64,000 nt of DNA from Citrus sinensis. Lineage: Eukaryota > Streptophyta > Magnoliopsida > Sapindales > Rutaceae. The position numbers and the translations under genes are program-made. Location: assembly GCF_022201045.2 (NCBI RefSeq), contig NC_068563.1, forward strand, positions 27,501,001 to 27,565,000. Reading direction: 5' to 3'. This document shows, in pieces, positions 22,126 through 34,605 of this stretch; positions within the stretch are counted from its first letter, which is position 1; every line of letters starts with the position of its first letter. The notes beneath the pieces are model-generated. The model did not search any database and had not been told where the DNA came from. It saw nothing but the letters and a program-made list of their open reading frames with translations.

Positions 22126-25100
22126 TGAGACTTATGTCTGGATCCAATCATATAGCTTCTTCCTCACTCTCATTTCATTTTGTTCAACCTGTAAAGCTCG
22201 ACAGATCAAACTATCTGGTGTGGAAGGCTCAAGTTAGAACATCAATCATTGTTAATGGACTTGAAAGCTTCATCAATGGTGAGAATGTGTGTCCAGAACG
22301 TTATCTCACTAAATCAACTCAAGAACTTCGAAGATCTGGAGCTGAAGCTTCACAGAAACAAAAGAATCCAGATTATGCCTTATGGATGAAAACCGATAAG
22401 CTTCTGCAGAGCTAGATGCTGTCGTCAATGGTGGATAACGTGTTAATCATGGTGATCAACTGTGAAACTTCACTTGAGCTTCGGGAGATGCTTGCTGAAA
22501 TCTTCATATCACAATCTAAAGCAAGGTATTTGCCTTTGAAAATGCAACTTCAATCAACAAAGAAATGATCACTCTCAATAAGTGATTATTTTAATAAGAT
22601 GAAGAAAATTGCTGATAGTTTGATCATTGAAGGTAATTCAGTTACTTCAAATGACTTGATTATGCACTTGCTCACTGGATTAGATGATAACTATGAATCT
22701 TTAGTTACAAATATACTTACTAGGCTGGAAAAAGAGAAACTCACTGTTGAGGAGGTGTATTCAATGATGCTTAATCACGAAACTAGGCTTGAAATGAGCA
22801 AAGGAAAGTCTCATAATGAATCTCTACATGATATGACAGCAAATTTTGCTCAGAAGAGCCAAGGTTATAATAGATCTGGATATAATCAGAAAAATGTAGG
22901 TGCTGGTGGTTTTGGTGCTTATGATAATAGTCAGAACAGTAGTACTGGTCCTGGAAAAGATGTGTGTCAAATCTGTTTCATTCCAGGCCATGTAGCTTAT
23001 AAGTGTAAACACAGGTTCAATCAAGGTTTTATTCCGAGAAATAGAGGTTTTGATGCTTTTAGGCCAAGAGGTGGAGGTCAGAATTATAGAGGATTTTCTG
23101 GAAACAATCAAAATTATTTTGGCAGAGGGTCTGGGTATAATGGTTTTGGGTACAATGGTTCTGGTTTTGGTTATGGATTCAGGCCAAATTTTCCTAGACA
23201 AGCTGGACCTTTCTTTGGCTATGTTGCTTATCAGAATCCAGGTATCATGAATCCTTAAGGTGCTTTTGACTTTCAAAGTGCAAATGGTGCATATAATGGG
23301 ACTCAAACGGCAAACATGTATGCTGGAAATATTGGTATTCCTCACAATGTACCTCCCTCTGTACAATTGGCAAACTATAGCAGTGTAGCTGATCCAGCCT
23401 AGTACATTGACTCTAGAGCAACTAATCACATTGCTCAAGATGCAGGTATATTATCTAAATACTCAACTTACCATGGCTGTGAAAAACTGCATGTTGGAAA
23501 TGGTATGGGATTGCCTATTCATAATGTTGGATCTGTTGCTATTAAAACCTTGTCTACATAACCTATTTACCTGAATCATGTTTTACATGTACCTGTAATT
23601 ACTAAAAACCTTATCAGTGTTTCCAAATTGCTTGCTGATAACAATGTTTTAGTTGAATTTTACAACCATGTCTGTTTTGTTAAGGACAAGAACTCAAGGA
23701 TCACATTGCTCAAGGGGATTGCTAGAGGAGGTCTTTATCAAGTTTCAAGTTTAAATGCAGTCTGTGATAACTCAAGTTTTGTTATTCCAGTGTCCACCTC
23801 ATCTGAGTCTGTTTTCAATCCAATAAGTCCATTGTCAGCAATACCAGTGTCTATGTTTACTCAATTGAATTCATTTGATACTGAAACTTCTCCTCTTCAG
23901 GCTGTAAATAGTTCTCAATTAAATAAGAATGCCTATGTGGCTCATGTTGCTTCATGTAATAAGACTGTTGATTATAGTTTACTGCACAAAAGAATGGGTC
24001 ATCCCACAATTCATGCCTTAAAACAAATTATGAAATGCCTGGATTCAACTTTTGTTCTTTCCAAAGACTCAAAATTACAGTTTTGTGATGCTTGTCAACT
24101 AGGCAAGTGTCATATGCAGCATTTTCCTTCAATAGAAACCTTAACCACTCAACCCCTTGAATTGTTACATGCTGATCTTTGGGGACCAGCTCCCATTACC
24201 TCTTCCCAAGGATACTCATATTATCTATCTATCCTGGATGACTACACCCGATACACTTGGATATTTCCTCTTACTGCAAAATCCAAAACTCTGTCAGCCT
24301 TTATTGACTTCAAAACCATGATTGAAAATTGTCTGAATTTAAGAATTAAATGCTTACAATCTGATTGGGGTGGGGAATTCAGGCCTTTTGTATCATATCT
24401 TTCTGAACAAGGCATACAATTCAGACATCCATGCCCTTATATACATCACCAAAATGGGAAAATAGAGAGAAAACATAGACATATTGTTGAAACAGGCCTT
24501 ACCCTTCTTGCCCAAGCTCACTTGCCACTCAAATTCTGGTGGAATGCATTTCATACAGCCACATATCTCATTAACAGACTTCCTACACCCATTCTCAATA
24601 ATAAATCACCATTTGAGAAACTATTTCACAAACCACCAGATTATACATTGATGAAAGTTTTTTGTTGTTCCTGTTACCCTTATCTCAGACCTTACAATCA
24701 TCATAAGCTCCAGTTCAGAAGTGAAATGTGTGTCTTCTCTGGCTATAGCTCCCTTCACAAAGGTTATCAGTGTCTACATCCCTCTGGAAGGGTCTATATA
24801 AGTAATCATGTTATCTTTGATGAGTTCTCTTTTCCATTTAAGTCAGCTGCAAAATTTTCTACAAAGTCATGTTCTGATTCTTCACATGAGTCTCCTTCTT
24901 CCAACCCTCTTGTCTCATTTACATGATCACAGACTGCTGCACAACTTGATAGGTCTTTCTCTCAATCTGCACCTTCAGCAACTGTTTTACCTTCCACCTC
25001 AAACTTGTCTAGTTCAGAAAACCAATTGCTGTCTCATACTTCTAGTCCTATAAATCAGCAATCATCTTCTCAACCTATTCATCATCTATCTCCACCTTCA

Positions 25101-26742
25101 TAACCCATAATTGGACATTCCATGACTACTCGATCTAAAAATGGAGTCTTCAAACTAAAAAAGACCTACCTAGTTGAATGTAATCCTAAGCCAACAGAAC
25201 CACTTACAGTTTCAGCTGCTCTCAGTGATCCAAAGTGGCTTCAAGCAATGCAAGAAGAGTATCAAGCCTTAGTTAAAAATCAGACTTGGACACTTGTTTA
25301 GCCTACATCACTTGTCAAAGTTGTAGGAAACAAGTGGGTATTTCGAATTAAACACAATGCAGATGGTAGTGTTTCCAGGTATAAAGCCCGACTTGTAGCA
25401 AAGGGTTTCCATCAAACTCAAGGTGTTGATTATAATGAAACTTTTAGTCCAGTGGTGAAGGCTTCTACAGTTAAGCTTATTTTAAGTTTGGCTGTTCTTA
25501 ATCACTGGTCACTAAGACAAGTCGACATAAACAATGCTTTCCTCCATGGCTATCTTACTGAAGAGGTGTATATGCCGCAACCTCCAGGCTTTGTGGATCA
25601 ATCCAAACCTACTCACATCTGTAAACTTCAAAAGGCATTATATGGTCTTAAACAAGCCCCTAGAGCTTGGTTTGATAGACTAGGAACAATGTTGACTAAT
25701 CAATGGGGCTTCAAGAATTCCAAGTCTGATAACTCTCTGTTTTTCCAGAGAATTCAAGGTCATCTCTTGTTGGTATTAGTCTATGTTGATGACATCATTG
25801 TAACAGGTTCAGATTCTACACAGATTCAACAAGTTATCACTAATCTGCAGACTACCTTTGCTCTCAAAGACCTTAGAGAATTACATTATTTTCTTGGTAT
25901 TCAAGTTACCAAAACTGCCACAGGGTTACATCTCTCTCAGACAAAGTATATAGCAGATCTTCTCAACAAAGTTAAGATGCAAGATTGTACTCCTTACTCT
26001 ACTCCCATGGCTGCCAATGTTCCACTTACCAAAACTAACAGTGACTTATTTGCTGATGCAACTTTATATAGAAGCACAATTGGAGCTCTTCAGTATGCTA
26101 CCTTGACCAGACCTGAGATAGCATTTCCAGTCAACAAACTCAGCCAATTTCTAGCTGCACCAACAACCAATCACTGGCAAGCATGCAAAAGGATTCTTCG
26201 ATATCTAAAGGGTACATTGCATATGGGATTACAGTATTCCAATCAAGGGCCCTTACATATAGATTGTTTCACTTATGCAGACTGGGTAGCTGATAGAGAT
26301 GATCGAAAATCAATTGCTGGATACTGTGTTTACTTTGGTCATAATCTGATCTCTTGGTGTTCAAAGAAACAAGGGGTGGTTTCCAGGTCTAGTACTGAGT
26401 CTGAGTATCGAGCTCTAGCAATGGCAGCATCTGAAGTTTTGTGGCTTAAGTCCTTGCTGATTGAAATTGGTATTTCTCTTGCCTCTACTCCTGTCATTTG
26501 GTGTGATAACTAGAGTGCTGCTGCCTTAGCAAGTAATCCCAAATTCCACTCCCGAACTAAGCACATAGAACTTGATGTTCATTTCTTGCGAGAAAAGATT
26601 GCTAATAAGAGCTTCCAAGTTAGTTATGTTCCCAGTTCCCATAACTCAACTGATATCCTCACTAAAGCTTTAGCTTATCACCCTTTTCATTATCTAAGAG
26701 ACAAGCTCACCCTTACCAATCCAGGTTGAGCTTGAGGGGGGA

Positions 26743-27055
26743 TGTTAAGTGTATAAGCTGAGGCTGCTGAGCTGGCTGATGACGTACTGAGCTGCTGAGC
26801 TGGATTGGGTGGTTATTTGGTTTTGATTTTAGTTGTAACAATTTGTCCAGCTGGCACGTTATGATTGGAAGGCTTATTAGTTAGTTAACGTTGCAGCTTT
26901 GAGCTCTGTTTTTTGTAATCAGTTTTCACTGTAACTATAAATAGTGGTTAACATAATCATAACGATGTAATTCAAGATTCTAATCAATAAGAATTTTCTT
27001 AGCTAAAGTTTTCTTTCATTTTCTCATTTACCAAACACCTTTATTGATTTTAATA
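26743..27055 (+). repeat. 3' LTR of the Copia element
   Basis: 313 bp, nearly identical to the 5' LTR and about 8 bp longer because of an extra GAGCTGCT-like unit. Followed by the target duplication CATAT. Confidence 0.9.
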
Positions 27056-27060
27056 CATAT

Positions 27061-27627
27061 CTATTTTATTCTCTATGAAGCCACTCTTCACCGGTTTCAT
27101 AGTGATGCCAGTTAGCAAATTTTGTGCCTTTCACATTGAAGCCACAGGAATCGGTCACCTGCTTGCACCTTCAACTTTATCTTAACAGGTAACTTAATAG
27201 TTAAATTTCGAACTTGTTCTTTTTCTCCCAATTAAATAGCAGTTATATAGAACTGTTAATTATTCTTTCAATCAAAGTTGTGCGGGAATGGGACAACACT
27301 TCATTTCTGTTTTATTTTAATCCGACCAATTGATGTTAAAGCTTCAATCTTATGGGGATAGGAATGGTGCAAACTCTATCGAGTTCACTATTAAGGCTTC
27401 CACTATGAATGTGACTCACGCCAATAAAAGCTAGAATATCATAATACAAAGTTTTATTCGGTAAGTACTCAGTCCTGTATCATATCTACTGTACTAAAGA
27501 CCTTTCCCCGTCAACAAGCAATTTAAACCCAACATATATAATATAAACTAATTAAGCCAAAGCCTCACAAAAACCAATTAGTACATTATCCTAACCTCCC
27601 TCAAATTTTAAACTGCTCAGCCTTCAA
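27061..27627. promoter_or_regulatory. Upstream region of A6
   Basis: No gene. Close copy of 9655-10220 upstream of A3, including the conserved block at about 27115-27195 and GTGACTCACGCCAATAAAAG near 27410. Confidence 0.6.
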
Positions 27628-28810
27628 ATGTCTTCCATAGGCATAGAAGATACTGATGCTAAACTTAAAATCAACTCAGAGCTTTATAATGCTCTGATGA
27701 TCAAAAAAGATGAGCAGAAGGTGATTGAACTCTACAGAAAAGTCCCTGATCATGCATTGTACGTGTTTACAATACATGACGACACAGTACTGCTTATGGC
27801 TACTTACACCAAGAAGAGTGACTTGGTGATAAAGCTACTTGACGAATTACCTGACCAGTCTCTCGACAAAATGACACGACAAAACAAAGCAGGAAACACT
27901 ATTCAACATGAGACTGCCACCAGTAACCATGCTCTCCCTGTCGCAGACAAAGTGTTAAGGAAGGCTAGTTCGAAAAATAGACTACAATGGCAACACCATA
28001 TTGCACATGGCCGAGATCAAAAGAAAAGATTATGTATCTGAAAAGATGGAAGGCCCTGCTATACTTTTGGGGGACGAGTTGCTCTGGTACGATGTGAGAT
28101 TTATCATATCTGTAATATATATACTGATTTATTATGTGTTTTTGCAGCAAGTGAAAAGTGTGACAATGGCCCATTCCCTGAACCACGGGAACAACATGGG
28201 GTTCACCCCGGAAGAGTTATTTGCAACAGCAAATAATGAGCTTCGTGCTCAATCGAAAGAATGGTTGATACGCACAACAGAAGGATGCCCAGTGGTGGCC
28301 TTTGCTGCTGCATACACGGTACCAGGAGGCTCAGATGAGAACACTGGCTATCCAATCCTCATTAATCATCTTTTCTTTGTTGCTTTCACCGTCTCCGATG
28401 TTCTATCTCTCACATTTTCTTTGGCGGCTGTGGTTCCATTTCTCTCAATGCTCACATCCCCTTTCAGATTGGAAGACTGTAAGCACTCGCTTCCTAATAA
28501 AATGATCCTGGGCTTCACATTTCTGCTTCTGTCTGTGTGCCTTATGATGGTAGCATTTATAGCAACAATTCTGCTTATGATAAAGAGCGAGGAAAGTTGG
28601 GCTAAAATTATGCTGTACACTTGCACTTTCATCCCAGTTGGAGTTTTTGCACTCTCATATTTTCCTCTATACATAACAAAATCAGTGACAAGAGGTCTTA
28701 ATTATTTACGCGACAAGGCAAAAATATTTCTCCCTCAGTGGCTTGTAAACATATTTTGCTTCTCATCCAACAGTTTTAAGGTGAAAGCTACAAGTTCTTC
28801 CATCCCTTGA
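27628..28810 (+). pseudogene. ANK-PGG copy A6, internally deleted A3-type gene
   Basis: A copy of A3 that lost its middle. From ATG 27628 to about 27965 it follows A3 exon 1. It then joins within the shared hexamer GAAGGC to the end of exon 3 (TAGTTCGAAAAATAGACTAC). This removes the rest of exon 1, all of exon 2 and most of exon 3, and shifts the frame to a stop at 28041. Exon 4 (28148-28810) is still open and keeps AAAYTVPGG. It lacks 21 bp in the first membrane helix, with GTGGC at both edges of the deletion (residues VLIATVA of A3 are gone). A truncated protein from exon 1 or from exon 4 alone is possible but I see no promoter evidence. Confidence 0.88.
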
Positions 28811-29672
28811 AATTTTGGACTTCAGCATGCAGTCTTCTTATGTTAGAATTGAATATATCACACATTGATTTGGGTTTCATTATTTAGGAACTTTGAGCTG
28901 AATTTGTAGTTTTCAATTTGTAAATTTTCCTTTTTTGTGTGGTGTTAATTCACTGTGACTTGTTATCATTGATGTCTTATCTATATATATATAATCATTT
29001 TCAACATTTTTTTAAATGCAGAAACACTTTTAAATCGTGCGGTTTAAAAGAGTCAGTTATTGAATTAACTATAAAACCATGCGATTTAAAAAAATTAAAA
29101 ACTAACACTTTTAACCTTATGAAAACAAAATGAGGGCACGTGTGTGTATATATATATATACATATATGTGTGTGTGTGTTAAAAAACACCATCAATAAAA
29201 GTGAGTCCCTACAAATTAATCTTTCGAATTTTCTTTACTCTTCTTTGCATGCGTGAACTATTTGTGTTGGTTTATCCTAAACAAAAAAGAGTCGTTACTA
29301 TTCCAAGCTAGAAAAAAAGTTAAAAAAGGAAAATAAAAAGAGATAAAAAAGAGAGAGATGAAAGCCAAGTACCAAATTTTGGAAGCTAAAATAAGGCAAG
29401 ACAATGATAGGCTTGCGGCGTTGGCATATTTTGTTTTTCTGTCAAGCAATTGGGAAGAAAATTATGTAGGACACATTTTTTTCAACTTTTGATTGCAAGT
29501 TTCTTTATTTTCGATGTTGAGGGCAAGTATATCTTCCTTATGCGGGGATAGAAGTCTCATTCCTGAATTACTGTTTATGTTGAGATATTAAACTCCTTTA
29601 TCTTGTCACTAAGTACATTATAAATATAATGGAATTTTTTTACTCATATTTGAATGTGGTCTCACCTACAGT
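28811..29672. other. A6 3' flank and spacer
   Basis: No gene. It is homologous to 12466-13430 but lacks the MITE and element X1 found there. An extra stretch of about 150 bp sits near 28990-29140, and alternating TA/TG repeats lie at 29140-29180. Confidence 0.5.
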
Positions 29673-29684
29673 AAGTGAGCTAGA

Positions 29685-30818
29685 AACAAAAGACTTGCAG
29701 TTCAATAGTTAGAGTGTTACTTGATGGTTTTAAAGTTTTGGTTCAAATCCCAATAACCACATTATTTTTTGTTTTTATTTCACTAATCTACAGATAAGGG
29801 GGTCCTGCCTAATCCCCTCACCTTGGAGTGGATATGGCCAATGGGTCGGGTCGGTATCCACAGGTAAGGGGGTCCCGACTAATCACCTCACCCTCGGGCA
29901 GAGATGGCCAATGGGCCGTGACGGCACCAAAGCAAGGCCCATGTGTGCTCGTGCCCGTGCCACGCCGTGCATAAATATTTTTTATTTAGGCCTGGCCCGT
30001 CACACATACCGTGCTCATACGTGTCGTGCCTAAGAAAAAGTTCACTAACCTTTTTTCTTCTTTTTTAATTTTTTAACAGCGCATACTAAGCTGTTGGCGT
30101 ATTTTTTTTCAAGTTTATGTATTTTTCTTAGGTCTATGACTTTATTCAAATTTAATAAAATCAAAAATTCAAAACTCAAGTCCATATTCAACAATAATAA
30201 ACTAATAATAGTAAGAAAATGTAATATTATTACTAAATTTGACCTTATAGTATTAGAATTTTTTTAATACTTAATAATAATAATAATAAATAATAAATAA
30301 TTTTTCTTAAGGGTTAGCTTAATTGTTAACTTAGAGTTCCCTAGAGTCATAGATCATAATTCACAATAATATTAATGCATATTTATAAAGTCATGATATT
30401 TATAATTTTATTCCTTAAAATCATGATATCAATTATTTATTTAATAAATTATAAATATAAATCAATTATAGTATTTTGTTTGAAACTAAGAATTAAATGA
30501 ATTTAAAAAATTCAACTTCAAGTTATTTGTAAAATCATAAAATTTTAAGTTTATTTTCATTAAAAAAATAAAATGTGCTTATTGTGGGTTTTTTCATCGT
30601 GTCGTGCTTAGCCCATCTCTAATCGTACCGTACTTTTAAGGCCCACGTGTCTAAACTTCTAAGACCGGCCCAGCCCACGTACGTGTCGTGCCGTGCCGTG
30701 TCGCGTGCCTCATTGAAACATACTCATGTCGTGCCGTGCTGTACGGACATGTGTCATGCCCATGCTGTCCGGCCCATTGGCCATCTCTACCTTTGGGTGG
30801 TTTATAATAATAATAAAA
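29685..30818 (+). mobile_element. SINE with a nested hAT
   Basis: A tRNA-related retroposon. Its head has a B-box-like GGTTCAAATCC near 29739 and its tail is TAATAATAATAAAAAA. It is flanked by AAGTGAGCTAGA at 29673-29684 and 30819-30830. Without the nested hAT (29899-30789) the body is about 235 bp. The paralogous site near 14050-14060 has no insertion. Two similar units of about 68 bp, each starting ACAGRTAAGGGGGTCC, precede and overlap the hAT. Confidence 0.75.
29899..30789. mobile_element. Non-autonomous hAT element nested in the SINE
   Basis: An 891-bp element with ends CAGAGATGGCCAATGGGCC and GGCCCATTGGCCATCTCTA. The flanking octamers are CCCTCGGG (29891-29898) and CCTTTGGG (30790-30797), matching at 6 of 8. 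GC-rich near both ends (repeated CGTGCCGTG-like words), AT-rich inside, no transposase. Confidence 0.82.
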
Positions 30819-30830
30819 AAGTGAGCTAGA

Positions 30831-31906
30831 TAAATTAGGTCAAACCTATAAAATTTCTCTTATTTTTCATTAAATCTTAACTTATGAAATTGTTTCTCAT
30901 TTTTCCTCTTGGCTATAAGAGATTCATCTAGTGGATGACTATAGTATTGGTATTAGAATATTGGCAGATTACCAATTTCTACTCTATTGAGATCAATATA
31001 GACCACTTACCTCATATTATTTTCATAATATCTAAAAACCCTCTTGATATAAGAAGTTTATTAGAAAATAGGCTTGATACTTTATTTTAGAAATATAAAA
31101 TAATAGTTATTACAAAAAATATTTAAAAAATACGAAAATACCTTATTATTAATTTTTTTATTCACATCAAAACCTATATTTTTTTATGTTTAGTACATAA
31201 AATTTTATTTATATAATTTATTTAATTTATAATCAATATAAATAAAAGTGTATTGAAGAATAAAGGTAATACTATGTAATGAAAGTCATTGGATATCACA
31301 AAAACAGTAAGAAGAGAGGATAAGTGGTATATATTAATTTCAATAGAAAAAAAAATTAATAATTTCCCTCGATAGTTTTAAACTTTGCATGGTTGATGGC
31401 CCTCTTAAGCCTTTTCATAGACAACGATTCTTTTCTTTTCTTTTTCTCCTTTTTTGCTTTTTAAGTTGAAGTTGTACAGAATAATGCCACTCATCAATAA
31501 TTTATTCTATAAATAGTCATTTGCCAATTTTAACCTAGAAAAGCTCTCTGCATGTTTTTCACGTTGAAGTTGCCGAAATCAAACAACTTTGCCTTAGTGC
31601 GAACTGACCTTTGTTTATGGTTAATTAAACTCTCAAACAATGGCACATGCAGCATGCAGCAATTACAGAGCAATAATCGTGATGGTTTTTCTGTAAAAGT
31701 TGGTGGGGTTATATGTTCTTTTGACAAATTAAAGAAATTCAATCCTATCAAGATAGGAATAGTATAAACTTTGTTGGGTTGAGTTGCACCTCATCATATC
31801 AACTTTAGCAAAAAGAAAATGGTGAATTAATTCAATAACCTGAACAGGTTACATTCCTATTAGAATCTAATAATTAGATACGTGTGGTTTATCCATCACA
31901 CAGAAA
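30831..31906. other. Spacer and distal upstream region of A7
   Basis: No gene. It is homologous to 14054-15500. It holds the conserved upstream block near 31520-31600 and 31690-31810, and the empty site of the SINE (31829-31855). Confidence 0.5.
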
Positions 31907-33660
31907 GGTTGCGTTTATTTTATTTTTATCTGAAATTTAAGTTAATTTAAATTTTAAATAGATTTAAATGTTTTTAATGTGAATTATATATTTATTTTTT
32001 GTCTGAATTTCAGAAAATAAGTATTAAATTGTTGTTTTTTTAATTTTAAAAAAACTAAAAACATGTACTTTTACATTTGTATTCTTATTAAATTTGAATT
32101 TCAAATAAATAATATATATATCCTAAAGAACATAAATACCATAATATTTTAATATATATAAGCAAAACCACATTCAATTGAATACAAAATGATTTTGTAA
32201 TTATAATATATAAAATAGCATAAGTTTCAAATTTCATCACAATTCTCAATAATGTACATACGGGTGGGCATAAACCTACAACCTAGACCAAATTAAATGG
32301 TTTGGGTTGGGTAAATTATGAAAATAAGTTAGAAGTGAGTTTCATATAAAAAAATCATTTCATTATGGGTTGGGCATGGTTTACCCATGGGTCATGTATA
32401 AAACCCCAATACTCTAACTTGTCAAATGAAATAAATGAAAACAAATCAATGAAAGCTCGCTATTAAATTGTTCACGCGTGATCAATTGTCAATAGTTGGA
32501 AAAGAAAAGCAACATGTAAAAATAAATCAAAAAATTAAATAAATGGACCATTTGCCAATCTGAACTCAAAATAGCTACCTTTCAACCTGCAACTTCTCCT
32601 TTCTAAAACCAAGACACAAAAATTCTCAAATGGTGTTTGTTCGTTCATTGTCCTCAGTTGAAATTGCAGAATCTTATTTGTTTTCATTTATTTGTTGTTT
32701 TGATTTGTATTACAAGTTCCTGAATTGAGCCAATAAAATTCAAAATCAGTTTTTTTTAAAAAAAAAACTTTTATTTTTCATTTAATATTTATATATTTGT
32801 TGGTGAATGAGCATACTCTGTTAATCGTGGAATCTCTTGATTAAAATACTGCGGATGGGAATGATTATGACGGATTGCTTTGACACTTGAGTTGGGATGT
32901 CTTATCTTGTTTTGATTTGTATGGATATTGTTAGAGTTTGTGTTGTAATAGGGTTAATACTTAATACTACTAGTTTTTTTTTCCTTCTTTAAATTTACTT
33001 ATTGATGTCTTTTTTCCTTCTTTAAATTTACTTATTGATGTCATGTTTGTGAAGGCTTATTATTAGAGTTTACGTTCTCATTTATTGAGAAATAATGATT
33101 TTTGTGATTAAACTTTATTTTAATTTTCTAGTATTCTTTAATTTAAGGATGAAGTTATTGTAAAATTTATTATTTATACTTTTTATCCACTATATTTTTT
33201 CATATTTTAATATTAATTTAATAATTAATAATTATTATATAATTAAATTTATCAAAATAAAAAAATATTTTGATAATAAAATTCAAACCAAACCCAAATG
33301 GATTAGTTTGGGTTGAAACCAAGCTTTTATGGTTTAATTTGAGTTGACTTAAAACCCAACTCAAAGCAACCTATGCCCACCCATAAATATACATAATATA
33401 AGATGAGATTATTAGTGGGTAAATGTTTATGGGTGAATTTTGGAATAGGCATGAAGATAATTTATAAAATATTGGTCTTTTTGACACTAGATATTAGTTG
33501 GCTTATTCAGATTTCTCTATTCAGTAAAAAGTTAAAAAAAATTATTATTTTATTAAGTCAAAATTATCTAAAATTTCCCATTAAGTTATAAAAATAAACA
33601 CCTCTACTTAATTAATTAAGTTAAGTCACTTTAAATCATTAATTTAAAAAACAAACAACC
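31907..33660. mobile_element. TIR element X, inverted copy X3 with nested hAT
   Basis: Paralogue of X2 at the matching place in the second block. Its left end is GGTTGCGTTTATTTT and its right end is AAACAAACAACC. It lacks the MITE nested in X2 and instead carries a hAT at 32259-33385. Confidence 0.7.
32259..33385. mobile_element. hAT-type TIR element nested in X3
   Basis: A 1127-bp element whose ends are TACGGGTGGGCATA and TATGCCCACCCATA. The flanking octamers are AATGTACA (32251-32258) and AATATACA (33386-33393). The matching place in X2 (about 16090) is uninterrupted. A direct tandem copy of about 33 bp lies at 32977-33042. No transposase was recognised. Confidence 0.75.
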
Positions 33661-34363
33661 TCTAAGTTTTTGTTTTTTAATATGAGGTCAAGTAATTAGT
33701 CGATAAAACTAATTTATTCTACCGATGAATATTTTCTATTTATAAGACTCAGTGATTCTCATTATTACAGTTAATATGAGACATGATTCATCGTTACTAT
33801 GGCATAGCCTCTAGGTTTTTTTTCCCCTCCAATTTTTTTAGTATTATATGTCCCAAATTATTTATTATGATTTGTCAATTAATTCATTATATTTTAAGAA
33901 ATTCATAAATAAGATGCATAGAATTTAGAAATTGCAATAAGAACTCAAAAAAAAAATAATGAAAATTTTGATTACCATTCGGCGATGCATTTGAATACAT
34001 TAAATAACAACATATTATTTAATTGTTATATGATTGACATGATTTTTTTAAAACCACATGAGATTTTCACAGTAAAACATATGCATGCAAGAAGCAAACT
34101 AGCAGAATTTTATCAAACAAGTGTACTCTAGTTGAGTACTAATATACTTTCGCCATGTTAACAAGCAAATTGTCAACATATAAACCAATTAATTTGCAAG
34201 CTTGTTAGTCATAATTAATAATCTTTCACATCACAGGTCGCCATGTTAACAAGCAAATTGTCAACATATAAACCAATTAATTTGCAAGCTTGTTAGTCGT
34301 AATTAATAATCTTTCACATCACAGGCTTCTTTAGGCTTCTTCTTCTCCGACTCAACTCTTCTT
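33661..34363. promoter_or_regulatory. Proximal upstream region of A7
   Basis: No gene. Similar to the region upstream of A4. Contains the 88-bp tandem duplication at 34151-34326. Confidence 0.4.
34151..34326. repeat. 88-bp tandem duplication upstream of A7
   Basis: Two adjacent nearly identical 88-bp units (34151-34238, 34239-34326), each starting CGCCATGTTAACAAGC. A4 has a single unit near 16840-16925. It duplicates the stretch just upstream of the expected transcript start. Confidence 0.9.
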
Positions 34364-34600
34364 ATTAAAAGGCAAGAAAGTAATGTTTATTCATATATTA
34401 CCGTCCATTCTACAATGATATAAATACACAAGAAGCTATTGTAACAATTACAAGGAGAAACTTAAAAGGAAAAATAAACGAAGAGGGTAGTTGTTGTCTG
34501 GTGGGTTGGTGGCAGTTATCATTATGTCTATTGCATTCCAAAAGTCATCGTTGCATGTCAAGAATCTTGGATGTCATCATTGCATTTTTGCATGTGCCTC
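34364..34600 (-). mobile_element. LTR-like fragment in the A7 leader
   Basis: About 235 bp lies between CTCAACTCTTCT and CTGTTAATGATG, a junction that is continuous in A4 (CTCAACTTCTCTGATAATG). Read on the minus strand it resembles the end of a plant LTR (TATTTATATCATTGTAGAAT, GAATAAACATTACTTTCTTG). No second LTR or coding part is present, so this is a fossil fragment. Confidence 0.5.
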
Positions 34601-34605
34601 TGTTA

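Larger units (their letters stand above)
21809..27055 (+). mobile_element. Ty1/Copia LTR retrotransposon, broken, young
   Basis: A complete-length element of about 5.25 kb flanked by CATAT at 21804-21808 and 27056-27060. The LTRs are at 21809-22113 and 26743-27055. The primer site TGGTATCAGAGC at 22114 matches plant initiator tRNA-Met, and a purine tract (GAGGGGGG) precedes the 3' LTR. Domain order is gag with a CCHC knuckle (about 22130-23260), protease region (about 23400-23620), integrase (about 23940-24930), reverse transcriptase with YVDD (about 25300-26100) and RNase H (about 26250-26700), so it is Copia, not Gypsy. The coding region is interrupted about six to eight times, so it is a fossil. 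The LTRs differ at roughly three bases and one short indel, suggesting insertion within about the last half to one million years under usual plant rates. It split the A5-A6 spacer. Confidence 0.93.

Noticed and set aside
28990-29140. Extra 150 bp in the A6 spacer as a MITE
   Set aside because: Contains inverted CGGTTTAAAA/CGATTTAAAA-like words, but no clear ends or target duplication.
29690-29760. tRNA gene
   Set aside because: Same reasoning: tRNA-like head of a SINE with target duplications.
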